A DNA stretch of 64,000 nucleotides from Amoeboaphelidium protococcarum (GCA_023515745.1 JALECJ010000256.1:1426001-1490000), one strand, 5' to 3'; positions 1 to 14,434 are shown, counted from the stretch's first letter. Program-made: numbers and translations. Notes: generated from the letters alone by a model not told the origin.

Positions 1-2159
1 TATATGTCTACATTCAGTTTACCTACTGCGGCGGACAGCATTGCAGATATTGAGGACGCATTGACAGAAATGGCAACTGGAATATTAGGGCTTAGCACCA
101 AAGTATTCGGAGGAACACATATAAGAGACTCCAAGATTGGTAGCTTATCATTAGCATCTTCGTCATCAACATCCAGCTAGAACATGCTTCCACTATTCGC
201 CGTCTCATAACCATCCATATCAGAGGCATTGCTGATAGTTGGATTACGCACAAGTTTTCTCTATTATAACACGTCTTTACTAAAGCTAGTGCTTACTGCT
301 GCATTTAATGTCTCTTCACTCAGCTAGGATTACTGATGGTATTGCAGCTACTTTGGCTAATCTCTGCGCTCCAAAATCTTTTCGATTCCAGTCTTATTCT
401 TCATCCATCTATCCCGTCGTACATCAGCATCCAGAGTGCCAATCTTCATCCCTGGCTACAGCTGACTACCGAAACTATTGGTCTTGGTAGTCTGAGTATA
501 TCCCGTGGATCTAGATTGCGATCGTCCCATTCCATCCACACTATCACTACTACCCAATCTGGGAATAGAAGACTTGCGCGCGAAACCTTTAGACAGTGGT
601 TATTACTAAGACTATTACTCTGATAGTTGTAAATCCTACTCTTCCAACTTTTACTACTACTAAGATGAAGATGACTAAGACAAATACATTTCCCCTTTGG
701 CCCAGATTATACTCACAGTGTCATGGAAAGGCTACTGGATCACAACAGCAGAATCGACAGTGCCCAGACTGGATAATCCTCTACCCACAAGATTGCCTAC
801 AGGATTCTTAAAAGTGTCCCAGAGACGAAGTTTACAGCGAGTGATCAGCTTACTGTCAACATCGCTTAATGGTGGCATAACTGAAGGTATAACCAAAGAC
901 GGAAACACTGGTGACAGATAATCAAGGCCGTATTGTGGGAAGTCCATCAATGAACTCTAGCTTCCCATCATGATCACCTCAGATGCAACACCATTAATGT
1001 GATTAGACAAGAGCTTCAGTGCTGGCTTATACCCAGGTGGTGGGTGAAAGAGGCATTTGGCATTTAGTTAATTCCATCCAGGTAGAAGCTGCATCTTGGC
1101 AATAATCACGCTACCAATGACCGGCCCATACTACAAATCTGATCCATAATCATTGAACTCGCTATCATCCTGACCACCATCACTATACTCATCTCCCATA
1201 TCATCAACATTATCATAATCACCACCTCCATCCTCATCCTAAGACATGAGAAGATTTCTATCAATATGAATCTCAAACATGACTTTACCCAATGACATTG
1301 AACAAGCAGATGGATTATAAATTTCAACTTTCGTATCCAACTCCAAATGCTAAGTGGTTCCCTTCTTCACCTGGACGCTCTGAATAACATTTTCAGTCAA
1401 TCCATGCATACCATCCATCACAATGTTAGATGGATTGAATTTAAGTGAGTATACTGGCAGCAGACCGAATACATACAGATCCACTTGGCACTTTAGATCA
1501 ACATAGGCATGACTAGATGTCAGTAGCTAACGGCAAAAATCTAAAAATTCTAATCGATTCTTAACGTTGACGATCAGATTATTTTACGTGATAGAAAATC
1601 CTTCAGATGGTGATGAAGATGCGCCCAGAGGAACATGGACTGGATTCATGGCAAGCGTCGCCATACAGAGATCATCATCAGTGATAGATTGCGGCGATGA
1701 CAACCCATTTAACATCTTTTATTAACCATCATCATCAGCTTGGTACATGGAAGGAGACGCTATAACAACTGCATTTAAATCATTACTGCCAGAAGCACCC
1801 TGCCTGTTGTAAAACATCTACCCGGGCCGTCTAAACTTGACTATACAGCTGATCCACGACGGCACGTTAAGCATTGTAGCCTGCAGATCCACATTTACCT
1901 AGCCATCTTATCTAAAATTATAGAAGGCCAACTGCTTGATCCTAAGTCCAATTCTATTCATTATAATCTAAGATATCCATTTCACAACTATGATTGTAAG
2001 TGCAGGTATACCAATTGAAGCCAGTACCACATACAGAATAACATTAGTGTTGGAGAGCATCTTGAGTCTATTACGAATGAAAGTTTGCACTATACGGACC
2101 AAATTTCCTCGCGTAGACAGTTGTAAATTCTGCTTGGACAGTAATTATTACGAAGACAT
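1..2159 (-). CDS. DUF3712/LEA-like membrane protein, C-terminus cut by window edge
   Basis: Read with TAA/TAG=Gln this frame is open from an ATG at 2159 to the window start (about 719 codons, no TGA). The N-terminus is short and basic, followed by one hydrophobic segment at about residues 39-58, so a signal-anchor topology is likely. Around residues 235-300 it has features of the fungal DUF3712 group: FNPSNI, a beta-rich stretch and IYNPSACSMSLG, then VIGSVIIAKM and LLPGWN. Such proteins are thought to be membrane-bound or vacuolar and their function is unknown. The stretch near 600-660 codes a Ser/Gln-rich tract written largely with TAG/TAA. The C-terminus lies outside the window. Family assignment is by motif only; the reading frame is secure. 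Confidence 0.72.
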
Positions 2160-2865
2160 ATATAGCAAAATTTCAAGTGAAAGCTTACTCACTCCAACAA
2201 TCCTATATTCTATTGTATAACCGACACAGGAATTGCAGTCAATAGTGAGCCGTAAGAGCTAGACAGTGTGAGTGATGAGACACGGAAGGAATGAAGCAGC
2301 GAGCGTTGACCGTTTCAAGGCGCGTGCTTTTCACTCGTAGAAATGTAGAAATTTCAACTATGTGATGTGATTCAAGTGATTAATGTTAGACATTCCACCT
2401 TGTGATTTAATATTAGCAATAGATTCATATGTCAAACCATAAGAGTCTGGTCTGACAGTACTGTGAAATTCAAAACCTTAAAGTTCTTTTTTGGCGTTTT
2501 GATTAGTCTTCTAATCGTTACTTTTGCAGACAATTGCGGTGCTTATGCAATATCAGAAAGCCTAAGGCACAATTCCCATTAAGACTTACTTCAAATCATT
2601 GTCATCTGGTACATTAGGATATCAGTTTCTTGTGTAATACAGCTATTTAAGCACTAAAACGCGTTCAGAGTGTTTTACTTTATAACGGAAAAGCTTGGCT
2701 AATTCTATGGATTAAACTGGAAATGTCTGGTTCATGTTTGAAACTTAGATCAAAGGGGTAGGAAAAGTGTCTAGTATTTTCCGTATGACCATGAATTTTA
2801 ATTGTACAAGATATCATTTCCTTTTTTTAAAAAGATAACTATTTAATCCTGAAATTGTTGATCTG
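2160..2865. other. intergenic, divergent promoter region
   Basis: This 0.7-kb stretch separates two divergently transcribed genes, so it should hold both promoters. It is AT-rich, contains one ACGCGT at about 2659, and shows no RNA gene or repeat that I can recognise. Confidence 0.4.
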
Positions 2866-4902
2866 ATGAGACTGATAACATTCTTCTGTGTGGTATTGTT
2901 ATTGATTGCTCTGTGCACTATGGCGATGCCTCCTAAAAAGAAGGCGGCCTCTAAGCAGAAAAAATTTAATAAAAAAGGTGGTGGCAGCTCCAACTCCAAT
3001 TTAGAATAACGCGAGGTATTTAGGTACATGGTAGATGATAATCCGCTGCTGGCCACCTATAATCCTGACTATATTGACGATCTGGTCCTGCAGAAACGCG
3101 TACTTGACGCGTATCAGTACACGCATGAGTATCTGATCTCCACTCTGAACTTTGTAAAGCCTCTGATTAAACATCGAAATGAGTATTTTCATTATGTAAC
3201 AGCGGGAGAACTGGCTCGTAATAGAGATTAATAGGATCCGGAGTTCAGATACGCGATGTAGTAGACTATATTGTCTGCTTTGTCCGAATCTATTATGCAG
3301 TATCCATGGCAATTGCTCACCATCTCCTTCTTTGATAATGCCTTGGAAGCTCTTTTAGATGGTCGCCTATCCAAAGGTCATATATACAACGTGGTATCTA
3401 ATTTGGTGGTTGCCTTGAGCTAGGCCATGTCCGTAATCAATTCTGATAGATAGTAACTGACTACCGTTACTTAAATGTGTTCCCCTGCACTTTACGCGTT
3501 AAAGCATTCAGGAATGCTGGCACAAACTTAGGAAGTCTAGAGCGCTATGGCCTATTGTCGTGTAGGAGAGATTTCCACTGAACCAATGGCACGTTTGTAA
3601 AATATCCTGAATAATTTGAATCTATTCGATTCTAATATGATGCATTAGTCTATCCGGTAGGCACTCGCGGCGCTGAGAGGAGATGGAACAAAAAACCCGG
3701 AGTTGGCAACTATATTCACGACCCTTGGGGAGCCTTTTATTGGATATCTGTAACTATACTAGATCCTTTTTCCTGTCGTGGCAGAAAACAAGAGATATGT
3801 GACTTAGCTACGACAGACTTTTACAGATATACAGTCGTCTAAGAAGAAGTTTTCTAAATCGCTGCACTCTGTCTTGTATTAGTCAAAAAGACGTGGGAAT
3901 CATGTTCAATAGCAATCCTAGATAGCTCCATAATTTGCTTACGATCGGTTTATCAATGAATTTAAGTAGCGAACTAATTATCGTGAGCATCTGAACAGTA
4001 TGCTTGAAGTGTTCTTTATCAGTGGAGACCTCGTAAAGATACCTATCGCTGCTTCTGTTGAGAAAGGATACATGATATTTAGTTCGTACTGTCTGATAGC
4101 TCTGCCTCTTATTGACAAAACGGTGCAGTCGCATAGATTGCGCGAGTCTCATATTCCCCATGAGTATGCTCCATTGTAGCTCGATAGTCCCTCCACCTCT
4201 TCGTTCCCTCTACCATATCGCGAAGTTGGTGACGCGTTTTAAGATCCTGATAACGACGATACTATTATAGATGGGTTAAATGCAATGGATCTCACATAGA
4301 ATGAAGGTGGCGATGAAGACTTTGTGTCACAAGCGGAGAAGTCCTTGGTGAAACTTGATGTGCCTGTAGATCCTGAATACAAGAAAGATGTTGATTTCAA
4401 TGTAGAGTCCAATGACGATGAAGCATACATGTGGCAATAAGGGACTGAGGAAGAACAGTCAGATGTATCTTCTGTCGAACAAAGTAAGTATTAGCTGGTG
4501 ACTTTTCCATTTGCTAATAATAGAAAGGAAATTTGCAGAAACTGGCGAATATCTAATCGATATACTTTTGCTCTGTCGGATGAATTGCTCCTAGAAAAGC
4601 CTGTAATATTCTCTGCTAATTAGTTATTGACTCTGTGCTAGATCACAGACGGAGCTACCCAAGGCGGTTTTAATGTCAAGTATGACTTGTTCCTGCGACT
4701 TTTGGCAGAGTTCAACGCTGATGTTATTCCTCTAACGGGCAGTATATCGCGCATTATCGTTCCTATGTAACTCACGCATCCCGTCTGTATTCACGGTCCT
4801 CACTCTGGTAGCGTGTAGTTGGGAAGAAGGGTTATTAATGGCGCGCGGCGTGTGTTGGATTACTACTAGATTTTGCCTGAGAATTTTATACCAGTTGATT
4901 GA
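2866..4902 (+). CDS. unknown protein, possible signal peptide
   Basis: A single TGA-free frame of 678 codons, ending in TGA at 4900-4902, with dozens of in-frame TAA/TAG. Two starts are possible. ATG 2866 gives a hydrophobic leader (MRLITFFCVVLLLIALC) that looks like a signal peptide or anchor. ATG 2920 gives a cytosolic protein starting MAMPPKKKAASKQKK. The basic lysine-rich stretch directly after the leader is unusual for a secreted protein, so the downstream start is a real alternative. The body is mainly helical, with an acidic linker near residues 460-560 and a compact C-terminal part ending NFIPVD. A GTAAGT...GCTAATAATAG stretch at 4483-4522 resembles an intron, but the unspliced frame continues sensibly through it. 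I do not recognise the family. Confidence 0.7.
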
Positions 4903-5031
4903 AATGAGTTAGCTAATACATGTTGTAAAGAGTAGATTAATGAAAAGAGGCATCTAATAAAGATGAATAAAAGTTGGTCATAGTTTCAATTGAAAACACT
5001 TTTCCGTAATGTTCGACCAATTGTACAAAGA

Positions 5032-6243
<1,212 letters not shown>

Positions 6244-6585
6244 ACTAAAACCACCTTTCACTGTTATACAATATAACTCAGCTAAAGAATTATAAGAGTA
6301 GGTAGAATAAGGACCCTTAAATCTCTTATTAGAAGGCGAACAATTCCTCTAATATTTATTATACGAAGCGAGCGCGTTTCTCGTTCTCTCACCGCAGAGA
6401 GTCTCTCTAACAGGCGACGTGGTTTCTCGCGCTCATCCTTGTTCTTACGCAAGCAACACTTTGTCTCGTTTCTTCTTCACTTTCTTTCCATAGTACAGCT
6501 TTCTTTATCTTCATTAGTGTGGTCTATTCAACTTTGGTCAACTTTATACAACTAACTAACAATAATAAGTAGTTTGTGTTTAGAG
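6244..6585. other. divergent promoter region LYS1/RPT5
   Basis: 342 bp between two head-to-head genes. It contains pyrimidine-rich runs and several CGCG-type words (for example near 6372 and 6431). I could not see a recognisable proteasome-type control element or TATA box. Confidence 0.35.
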
Positions 6586-7926
<1,341 letters not shown>

Positions 7927-9311
7927 ATGATAACTATGTTGTAGTAAACACACTTGCGATTTGTATTTATTGTATACTGTGAACATTTTTGTAAACTAAA
8001 ACACAGCATAACTTGTGCAGAGTGAGGGTCCGTGATAAATTGATTTGATTCTAGTAGTAGTAATTACTATTATTCCAAATGAGCAGAATCACAAGGTTAC
8101 TGATTGAACTTCCCCATTCGTAAAGGTATACCTCTATATTGGAGGTAAACATATATGGTGTAGCTGCTTCATTAGTCAACGAGTCTAGTGTCTCCATCGC
8201 CTGGATACCTAAGGGATATGATTTACTGTGAAATGACATCAGTTAGGGGAGTGTTCTACAGTATAACAAAGCCATTCCAAATTGTTCGCAACACCAGCCC
8301 AATGTCCCAGTACGGGGAGTAAGCAAGACTTTGAAGGCCTTTGCGATTGACCAGCTTTAGAACCTTCCAACCACCGTTTTAGTCTCCGCGATTGTGTCCA
8401 ATGCAGGAGCTAGAAAATCTTGACGCATTTCGGGCGTAGTGTCCATTGACCATGACGCCTTACGCAAAAAGTCCCTTCTTGCAACAGCAATATTATTAGT
8501 CTTGCGGAAAATGAAAGATAGATCCACTTCCCTCAAGATCCCTTAACCTTGACATTGGCTTTATAAATTCCATAAGAGGTTTAATTTAGTTACTTTCATG
8601 TTATTACTTAGAGCCAATGTCAAAGGCGACGCGTGTGTCAAGCATGCAAGTTACATTATTCACTAAACCAGATACTTTAAGATGCCAGGGATGCCAGAAC
8701 TGCCATTTTATATGATGAACTGTACTATACAAAAGTAATTTAACGATCCCAAAAAAGTACAACCATTTCTGAAGATATTGATTTAAGGGAATGCGGGGCA
8801 GGGAGCAAGCACAAATGTGAAGCATGAAGTCGAGCGGCTTTAGGCTATCGAGGAGACTCACGCGTCTTAAAGAACTTTCTAAAGCCTGGCACCAGTATCA
8901 TCTACAGGTCTTGAAATTTTATATGGCCGAAGCATGACGGTTTGCAGCATTGACGAATCACGTTAAATTCAGCTTATCAACTGGTATGGTCAATTTATGA
9001 TTTTGTTCTTTCGCAGTGCTAGTGTAACGAGTTTAACTTTCGCAGAACTGTAGTTTCCCAGCTCACTATCAGTGTTATGTGTATTTTTCCCAATCATATC
9101 AAATTGGCGACAGTAGCACAGAATTTTCAGAGCTCATATTGCATCAAGTGCAGGTAAAGCGTAGAAATGGAAATAGCGAGCTTCATTCGACGCGAATTTT
9201 ATGGCAAATGAAACAACCTTCAGTTCAGGATGGTGGACATAACCGATAGTGTCACGAGTTGCATTGTTTTAAGGTTTCAAAATGGTTTTAAACATTAAAG
9301 AGAGAGGAATG
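7927..9311. other. long region without a confident gene
   Basis: About 1.4 kb between RPT5 and the U2 gene. The minus strand has a TGA-free frame of about 229 codons (8861 to about 8174, starting MSLLDSLKPL), but it matches nothing I know. In a code with one stop, frames of this size occur by chance at an appreciable rate. A plus-strand frame from 8080 (starting MSRITRLL, 52 codons) is likewise unsupported. Two ACGCGT words occur at about 8629 and 8861. It may hold a small spliced gene or a non-coding RNA. Confidence 0.35.
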
Positions 9312-9493
9312 GCCGAGTCACAGATAGTGCAAGTAGTGACCCAACCATGTCTTCACCGACGCAAGCGCCAAGTAAAGACGATCCACAAAAATAGTTTAAT
9401 AGCAGTGGAGTCGCAATGCAACTCCTATTTGCGATTAAACAAATAAAAACAGATACTACACTTTAATCTTAGCCAAATTGGCCAGAAAGTACT
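9312..9493 (-). ncRNA. U2: U2 spliceosomal snRNA
   Basis: Read on the minus strand the sequence starts near 9493 with the U2-type 5' stem-loop I (TTCTGGCCAATTTGGCTAAG). This is followed by AAGTGTAGTATCTG, which holds the invariant branch-site-recognition word GTAGTA (plus 9454-9459). Next come a stem-loop-II-like AT-rich part, a perfect IIb-type hairpin (plus 9407-9425), an Sm-like site ATTTTTGTGG (about 9382-9393), and two 3' hairpins, the last pairing GGGTCAC with GTGACTC (about 9315-9341). The total of about 180 nt matches U2. The 5' end is set by alignment from memory to the U2 consensus and could be off by a few bases. It is divergent from the SET5-like gene. Confidence 0.88.
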
Positions 9494-9710
9494 GAAGAAA
9501 GAAAGATGGACAGTGCGGACTGCGTTTTATACTGCTCTCATGTCTATAGTAACCTTAGCCGAAAAGACACGCGCGCGCTCGCTCTCTCGCAATGTCTCTT
9601 GACTGCCGAGACGGTTTCAACACTAACTCTCTCGAAAGATCTGCTGCGAAAACGCGTCAAACTATATCATACCATTGTTGGTGCTTGGATCAAATTAAAC
9701 AAATCACAAG

Positions 9711-10955
9711 ATGATCAAATCTTAGTTTATAGATAGTGACAAATAGTATGGCGTTCTTGCGACGAAAAATATAAAGAAGGGAGAAATTTTACTCACTGAA
9801 GAGCCTGTTATCGCGTGCCAATTTCCGTACAACAGACAATATTTTCCAGCATGCAGTTATTGTTTAAAGTCCACTGAAAGTGTTCAGCAAATGCTTTCAA
9901 GGCTATCTGGTATTCCTATTGATCAACTTCCTTCTGCTCCTTTTATCAAGACTGATGATTAAGAACCAATCGTTCATTGTTATAATGGGTGCGAATCTTA
10001 TTGCAGCGTGTAATGTAAATAAAACGCGTCAAGTCGATATCATGGTGTATTGTGTGGCCACTAGCAATCAGTACAGAACCTTCTTAGTGTTTGGAAGAGC
10101 TTTCACTATCCTCCTGAAACTGCTTCAATTGAACTTGTTATAAAAATGGTTGGACTCATCACGTAAGATTATGCAACTGCATAAAGTTAAAATTTAGAAT
10201 CAGCATTGGATCCGTGGATGAGATTCGATTCTGGTGGTGATGGTTTTAGAATCACCACATTTGTTGATTCTGAAGATAATGAGTAATAACTATATATATC
10301 ATATGTGGATCTAGTGTCGAACGTTTGCAACTAGTATGAGGAGTTAAAAAATGTTCTACTTCAACCTCAATGGTTCAGGCGATTGTTTGCAGTAATGGCG
10401 TTAAATAGTCAAGGTGTCGGTACCAGTGCTCTTGAACAACACTAGTAAGTCTTAACTCAATTACTATAGTAGTAGAATAATTGCGTAACTGAACAGTAGA
10501 AGCACCAGATTGAAGATTATTTTCAGTAATTGGAAGTAATAGACCCGTTAATTGAAGAAGTATCTGGTGAATTTACGCGCGTTGAAGGATCCGGTCTGTA
10601 TCTGATGCATTCAAAGCTAAATCACTCATGTGTGCCTAATGCACAAGTTTTATTCACAGAGAACAATTCAAATTTGCGCGTTGTGGCATTGAGAGATATA
10701 GCAGCTGGTGAAGAAATTTGCATCTCTTATATAGACGATTGCTGCTCAGAGGAAGATACTGATGAACAGTAGGACGTGGATGGCGATGATGACATGGCTA
10801 CAGAAATGGACCATGACTATGAAGATGTAGATGGAGAAGAAGAAGACAGTGAAGATGAAGAACCAGCAACAACACGGAGAGATCGACTACAAATGTATTA
10901 CAACTTTGTATGCAATTGCGAGAAGTGTATGCGTGAATTCAGTTAACACGAGTGA
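9711..10955 (+). CDS. SET5: SET-domain methyltransferase, SMYD5/Set5 type
   Basis: Predicted lysine methyltransferase of 414 residues. The split SET domain is visible: the N-terminal [20 protein letters not shown], then a zinc-binding MYND-like segment (CSYCL...[21 protein letters not shown]). The C-terminal SET core has [12 protein letters not shown] and [10 protein letters not shown], and a post-[12 protein letters not shown] ends the protein. Yeast Set5 and animal SMYD5 methylate histone H4. A Gln-rich insert around residues 240-265 is written mainly with TAG/TAA, and an acidic insert precedes the post-SET cysteines. ATG 9711 is chosen because conserved sequence begins shortly after it. 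No introns are needed. The stop TGA (10953-10955) lies inside the 3' end of LSM6 on the other strand. Confidence 0.9.
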
Positions 10956-11279
10956 TGTATTAGACATTATTACCGCGCAGGAAGCACGTTCCATATTTCC
11001 CTTTACACTGTCCATCTATCCATTCTTCAACTTGTCCGCTTTGACTAGCAGTAGTATTAGTCTGTCCATCCAGAACCACATTCATAAACGCGTCCAAGCA
11101 CACTAGTTTTCCTACAACACTTGAATTATTAAATGCTTTAACAAAATATATACACTCGAATAACAATGAAAAATACCTCGATACTCTACTCCAGTATTCA
11201 ATTTAATACTCACATGATTCCCGATCATCCTGCTTACAAATTCTTAAGGCGCCTTATTTCCGGCTGACTATGTTGCCAT
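10939..11279 (-). CDS. LSM6: U6 snRNA-associated Sm-like protein LSm6
   Basis: A 91-residue Sm-fold protein of the LSm1-7/LSm2-8 rings, which act in mRNA decay and bind the U6 3' end. Exon 1 (11279-11177) codes the Sm1 start (SIKLNTGVEYRG). A 65-nt intron (11176-11112, GTATTT...TGTAG) splits codon GGA. Exon 2 continues KLVCLDAFMNVVLD, an extended loop with a short Gly/Asn/Ser-rich insert, then the Sm2 motif FLRGNNVQYI. Without removing the intron the strand of the Sm fold is lost, so the splice is well supported. The stop TGA is at 10941-10939, so its last 17 bp overlap the coding end of the convergent SET5-like gene. Confidence 0.93.
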
Positions 11280-11491
11280 TCTGATTTTCTAAACTGTATT
11301 TTAACTTGTATTCTAATGGAGCGATACTTGGACAAAAGGAAGAGCTATCCGGAAGAATAAGTTTCGCGTCGCTATAGAGTTATTTAAGTCGATTATTCCA
11401 AGGGAGACGAAATAAACTGAACATGAGCGACGCGTTCTCTCAATTCTTTTAAGCTTTCTGTGAGTGATCGATTAACAAAAAGCTTAGCGAA

Positions 11492-13919
11492 ATGACAATG
11501 TAAAAAAAGTTGAAGCCTATATACGGTATGTATTATGTTCACTGATTATATTTCTCAATATCCTCAATTTAGTAATGTAGACGCGCTGGATTATGAGTAG
11601 TACAAGAGTGCGATCAATTTGTGCAATAAGATGCTCAAAAAGTCTGCCCAAGACTCTTCGGTGCCTTTGATCAAAACGCTTAAAGCAATGGCTCTATGTA
11701 GACTCGGTACTTCCTAACTGGTTGAAGCGAAATCTATTGCGGATGATGTATTTTAACAATTGGTGAATGGCTTTGTCGATTTAGAAGATGATCTGCTGCA
11801 TACTCTAGTTTTGGTGTATAAAAAGTTGATCGATAATGACAAGATTGTCTAGTTGTACACTCTGGCTGTAGCGCGTCACCCGAAAGATGAAGAGTTGTTG
11901 GCGCATTTGTTTATGGCACATACGCGTAATTTAGATTATTCCAATATGAAAGCTTGTGCTACCAAGATGCATAAATAGTTTAAGAGCTCCAAGTACCTCT
12001 TCTGGTCAATATTCAGCACATATTTGTGTGGTGTTTATAACGAAGACGCTCTTTGTAAGACGTTGGCCACGAGAATGTTGGATAAACAGTACGCGGATGG
12101 CAAACTGTAGAATATGGAAGAGTATAAGTTCTTTATACAACTTTTTATTGATCATTAGAGTCATGATAGAGCTCTGGAACTACTTGATAAGGGTAATTTT
12201 AAATTGACAGTGGAGTAGTTTTAGTTGTAGTTGAAAGCATTATTGGCTAAATAAGATTAGAACGCGTTATTCCAGTTTTGCTTGGTGTAGTTATAGCTTT
12301 GGCCGGATGATTATGAGCTCTGGTTGCACCTGGTGCAAAGTTGCGGCAGTGATAAGCACATGTAAGAACAATGCCTCTAACACATTAAGCAATTGATGCA
12401 GACTTCCAATGTACGTGGTCCATATTTGGCGTTTGTCGAGTATGCTCATGAGGTGGATAAATCTTTGTTCAGTGAAGCATTTTGTTAGTATTATGAAAAG
12501 TATGGCCTCAAGACTTGCTGGTTTGAGGACATAAAAAAGTACCTAAATATTATTTCTTAGATGACTTCTGAGGATCAGCGTAATCTGTTGAAATAACTTG
12601 CCAATGATCGACAAACAAGGTATACTTCGGTTGATGACATTACGTGGGACGTTAATATTTGCAAGCTTAAATGTGCACTTGGTTTACTTTAACTTGATAA
12701 TGGTCTGCTTTAAAAGTATCAGGACGCGCTGGAATTGGGCAAAGATTTAGAGCTAACTGTGAATTAATTTGGTGATGAATTTCTGCTAATGTACTGCCAG
12801 TTGCTTATTAAAGACAAACTATCTTTGCAGAATGTCAATGGCTGTATTTCACTGCTCAAACATGGACTGGGAAAGAGCAAGTTCAATGTGCAGTTGAAAA
12901 TATTAATGATCCGCTGCTTACTTTATGTGGGCGATTTTGATGAAGCTCTATCTGTTTACAATAATAGCTTGGATGTAAAGAATATTCTCCATGATACTGT
13001 TGGATGGATCATCATGCCGTCGGCTTTTTTTCTGGGATAATTGAGTAAATCATAATAGCTGATTAGTAACGCGTTGACTCTTTACATAGAGAATGATGGT
13101 CAAGTTCCTGAGCAAGTGTGTTAGGCTCTAAAGTGTGAAGCGTATACCAAGATCGTTCCATTCATTGAGTTTCATCAGAAACTTGCTTCATCTGTCCATA
13201 AAGCTAATTTGCTGATTACTAGCGCTAAATTGTAGTTGTTCTAATCCTTCAAGTCTTGCTCTTCCGTTAATGAAGTGGCTAATGGTTTCAGTCAGTTGCA
13301 GCCTTTGCCTGATTGTACAAAGTTGAGTGATAATAGAGATCTTGGAGTCTTTGATAACTTTGTTGGCGAGTCAAGTAATTACAGGTAGCTGATCAGTCCT
13401 TCAAATGATTCGGCATAGTCCAACTTAATTGGATAATGCTTTCTGTTCAAGTTGGTGTAATCTCGCTTGGTGTCTGAGGATTTTGCTCAATGTGATTCTG
13501 ATTATGCCACGTTTAGATGCATTAAGGCACTTGTGGTTGATAAAGATTTTGTGCAGTTTCGCAATAGTATTGAAAGTCTCGTTAAATGTGTTGCATCAGT
13601 AAACAATTGTTCATCTGAAGTTTTAAAGTCGATGGGGCTCTGTTTGGAGATTGTATGCTTCAGTCTATTGATCATTGAATCTGTCGATATTGGTGTCTTA
13701 CAAAAACCAGATGTAAAGCGCGTTCTTTCTGATGCAGTTAATGGCTGTGAGCAGTCCTTGAAGCTTCTGATTGAAGGAAATGTGGAAGGTGATGTCCATT
13801 CCGCGTCTTTTATGGATAAGAATTAACCTATTGACATTCAAATGTACACCGCATAGTTGCCTGACCTCTAAGAATTAATGACTTTGGTAACTAATCTGGC
13901 AAGACTATTGAAAATATGA
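11492..13919 (+). CDS. NAA25/MDM20: NatB N-acetyltransferase auxiliary subunit
   Basis: Ribosome-anchoring, TPR-rich subunit of the NatB complex that acetylates Met-Asp/Glu/Asn/Gln N-termini, together with Naa20. Exon 1 (11492-11525) ends in KKLKPIY. A 55-nt intron (11526-11580, GTATGT...TGTAG) is followed by DALDYEQYKSAINLCNKM, matching the conserved RPIYD-LD start of Naa25. The earlier acceptor (TTTAG) would break the frame. The upstream in-frame TGA at about 11475 supports the chosen start (ATG 11498 is an alternative). The remaining 780 or so residues are helical repeats with many UAR-Gln codons, including Naa25-like LAHLFMAHTRNLDYSNMK and YLFWSIFSTYL. Total 790 residues; stop TGA 13917-13919. 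Confidence 0.9.
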
Positions 13920-14434
13920 TCTAAAAAATGAAAACTCGGGTTGAAAATACAGTAGTTCTTATCTCTATACTTGTAATAATCCATCAATCCGAGCAGTTTT
14001 TTATGTGTATCAAGATGATCTTCATTTGCCCGAACTGTACTGTACAATCGCGGCAACTTTGATCGTGAGAACTTTGACTTATTGTTGTTGTTGTTGTTTG
14101 TGTAGATGGAGCTCGTTCTAAGCGCCAAGCCGCGTCGATGGGTGTGAAACAACGCCGGCTTCGGGATCAAATGTTTGTGACGCACTCAGAAACACCCGAG
14201 CCGACGCGTCGCTATTTCTCTGTGGCTTTCCCATCGTCTGTCAGTCACTCACCCAAATCACTCAAATCATCAATCAAAATCGATCCAACCGAAGCGCTCC
14301 CGACCGATTTCTCTTTTCCCAATTTTCATCACATCTCTCTGTCGTCGTCGTTGTCGATTCGTCAGTCCCTTGTGAATTTACATCTACTTTCTATTTCTAT
14401 TACTATCGCTATTACTGAAAGCAATAATCTCAGA
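13920..14434. other. intergenic / 5' leader of eEF3
   Basis: 515 bp between convergently unrelated plus-strand genes. It contains a GTT trinucleotide run near 14083-14100 and an ACGCGT at about 14204. A frame upstream of the eEF3 ATG (from 14138) is open and in phase with it, but its composition is unlike the protein and eEF3 homologues do not have such an extension, so I treat it as 5' untranslated. Confidence 0.4.

Noticed and set aside
4483-4522. GTAAGT...GCTAATAATAG as an intron in the unknown gene
   Set aside because: Removing 40 nt shifts the frame into a short tail with an early TGA, while the unspliced frame continues for more than 120 sensible codons.
9310-9610. Plus-strand ORF starting MAESQIVQ near 9310
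   Set aside because: It runs antisense through the U2 snRNA; its composition follows the RNA structure, not a protein.
9991-10076. Intron in the SET gene between two GT/AG-like sites
   Set aside because: The unspliced frame gives [19 protein letters not shown], the expected zinc-binding block, so the sequence is coding.
14138-14434. N-terminal extension of eEF3 from ATG 14138
   Set aside because: In frame but low-complexity and unlike any eEF3 N-terminus; more likely 5' untranslated sequence.
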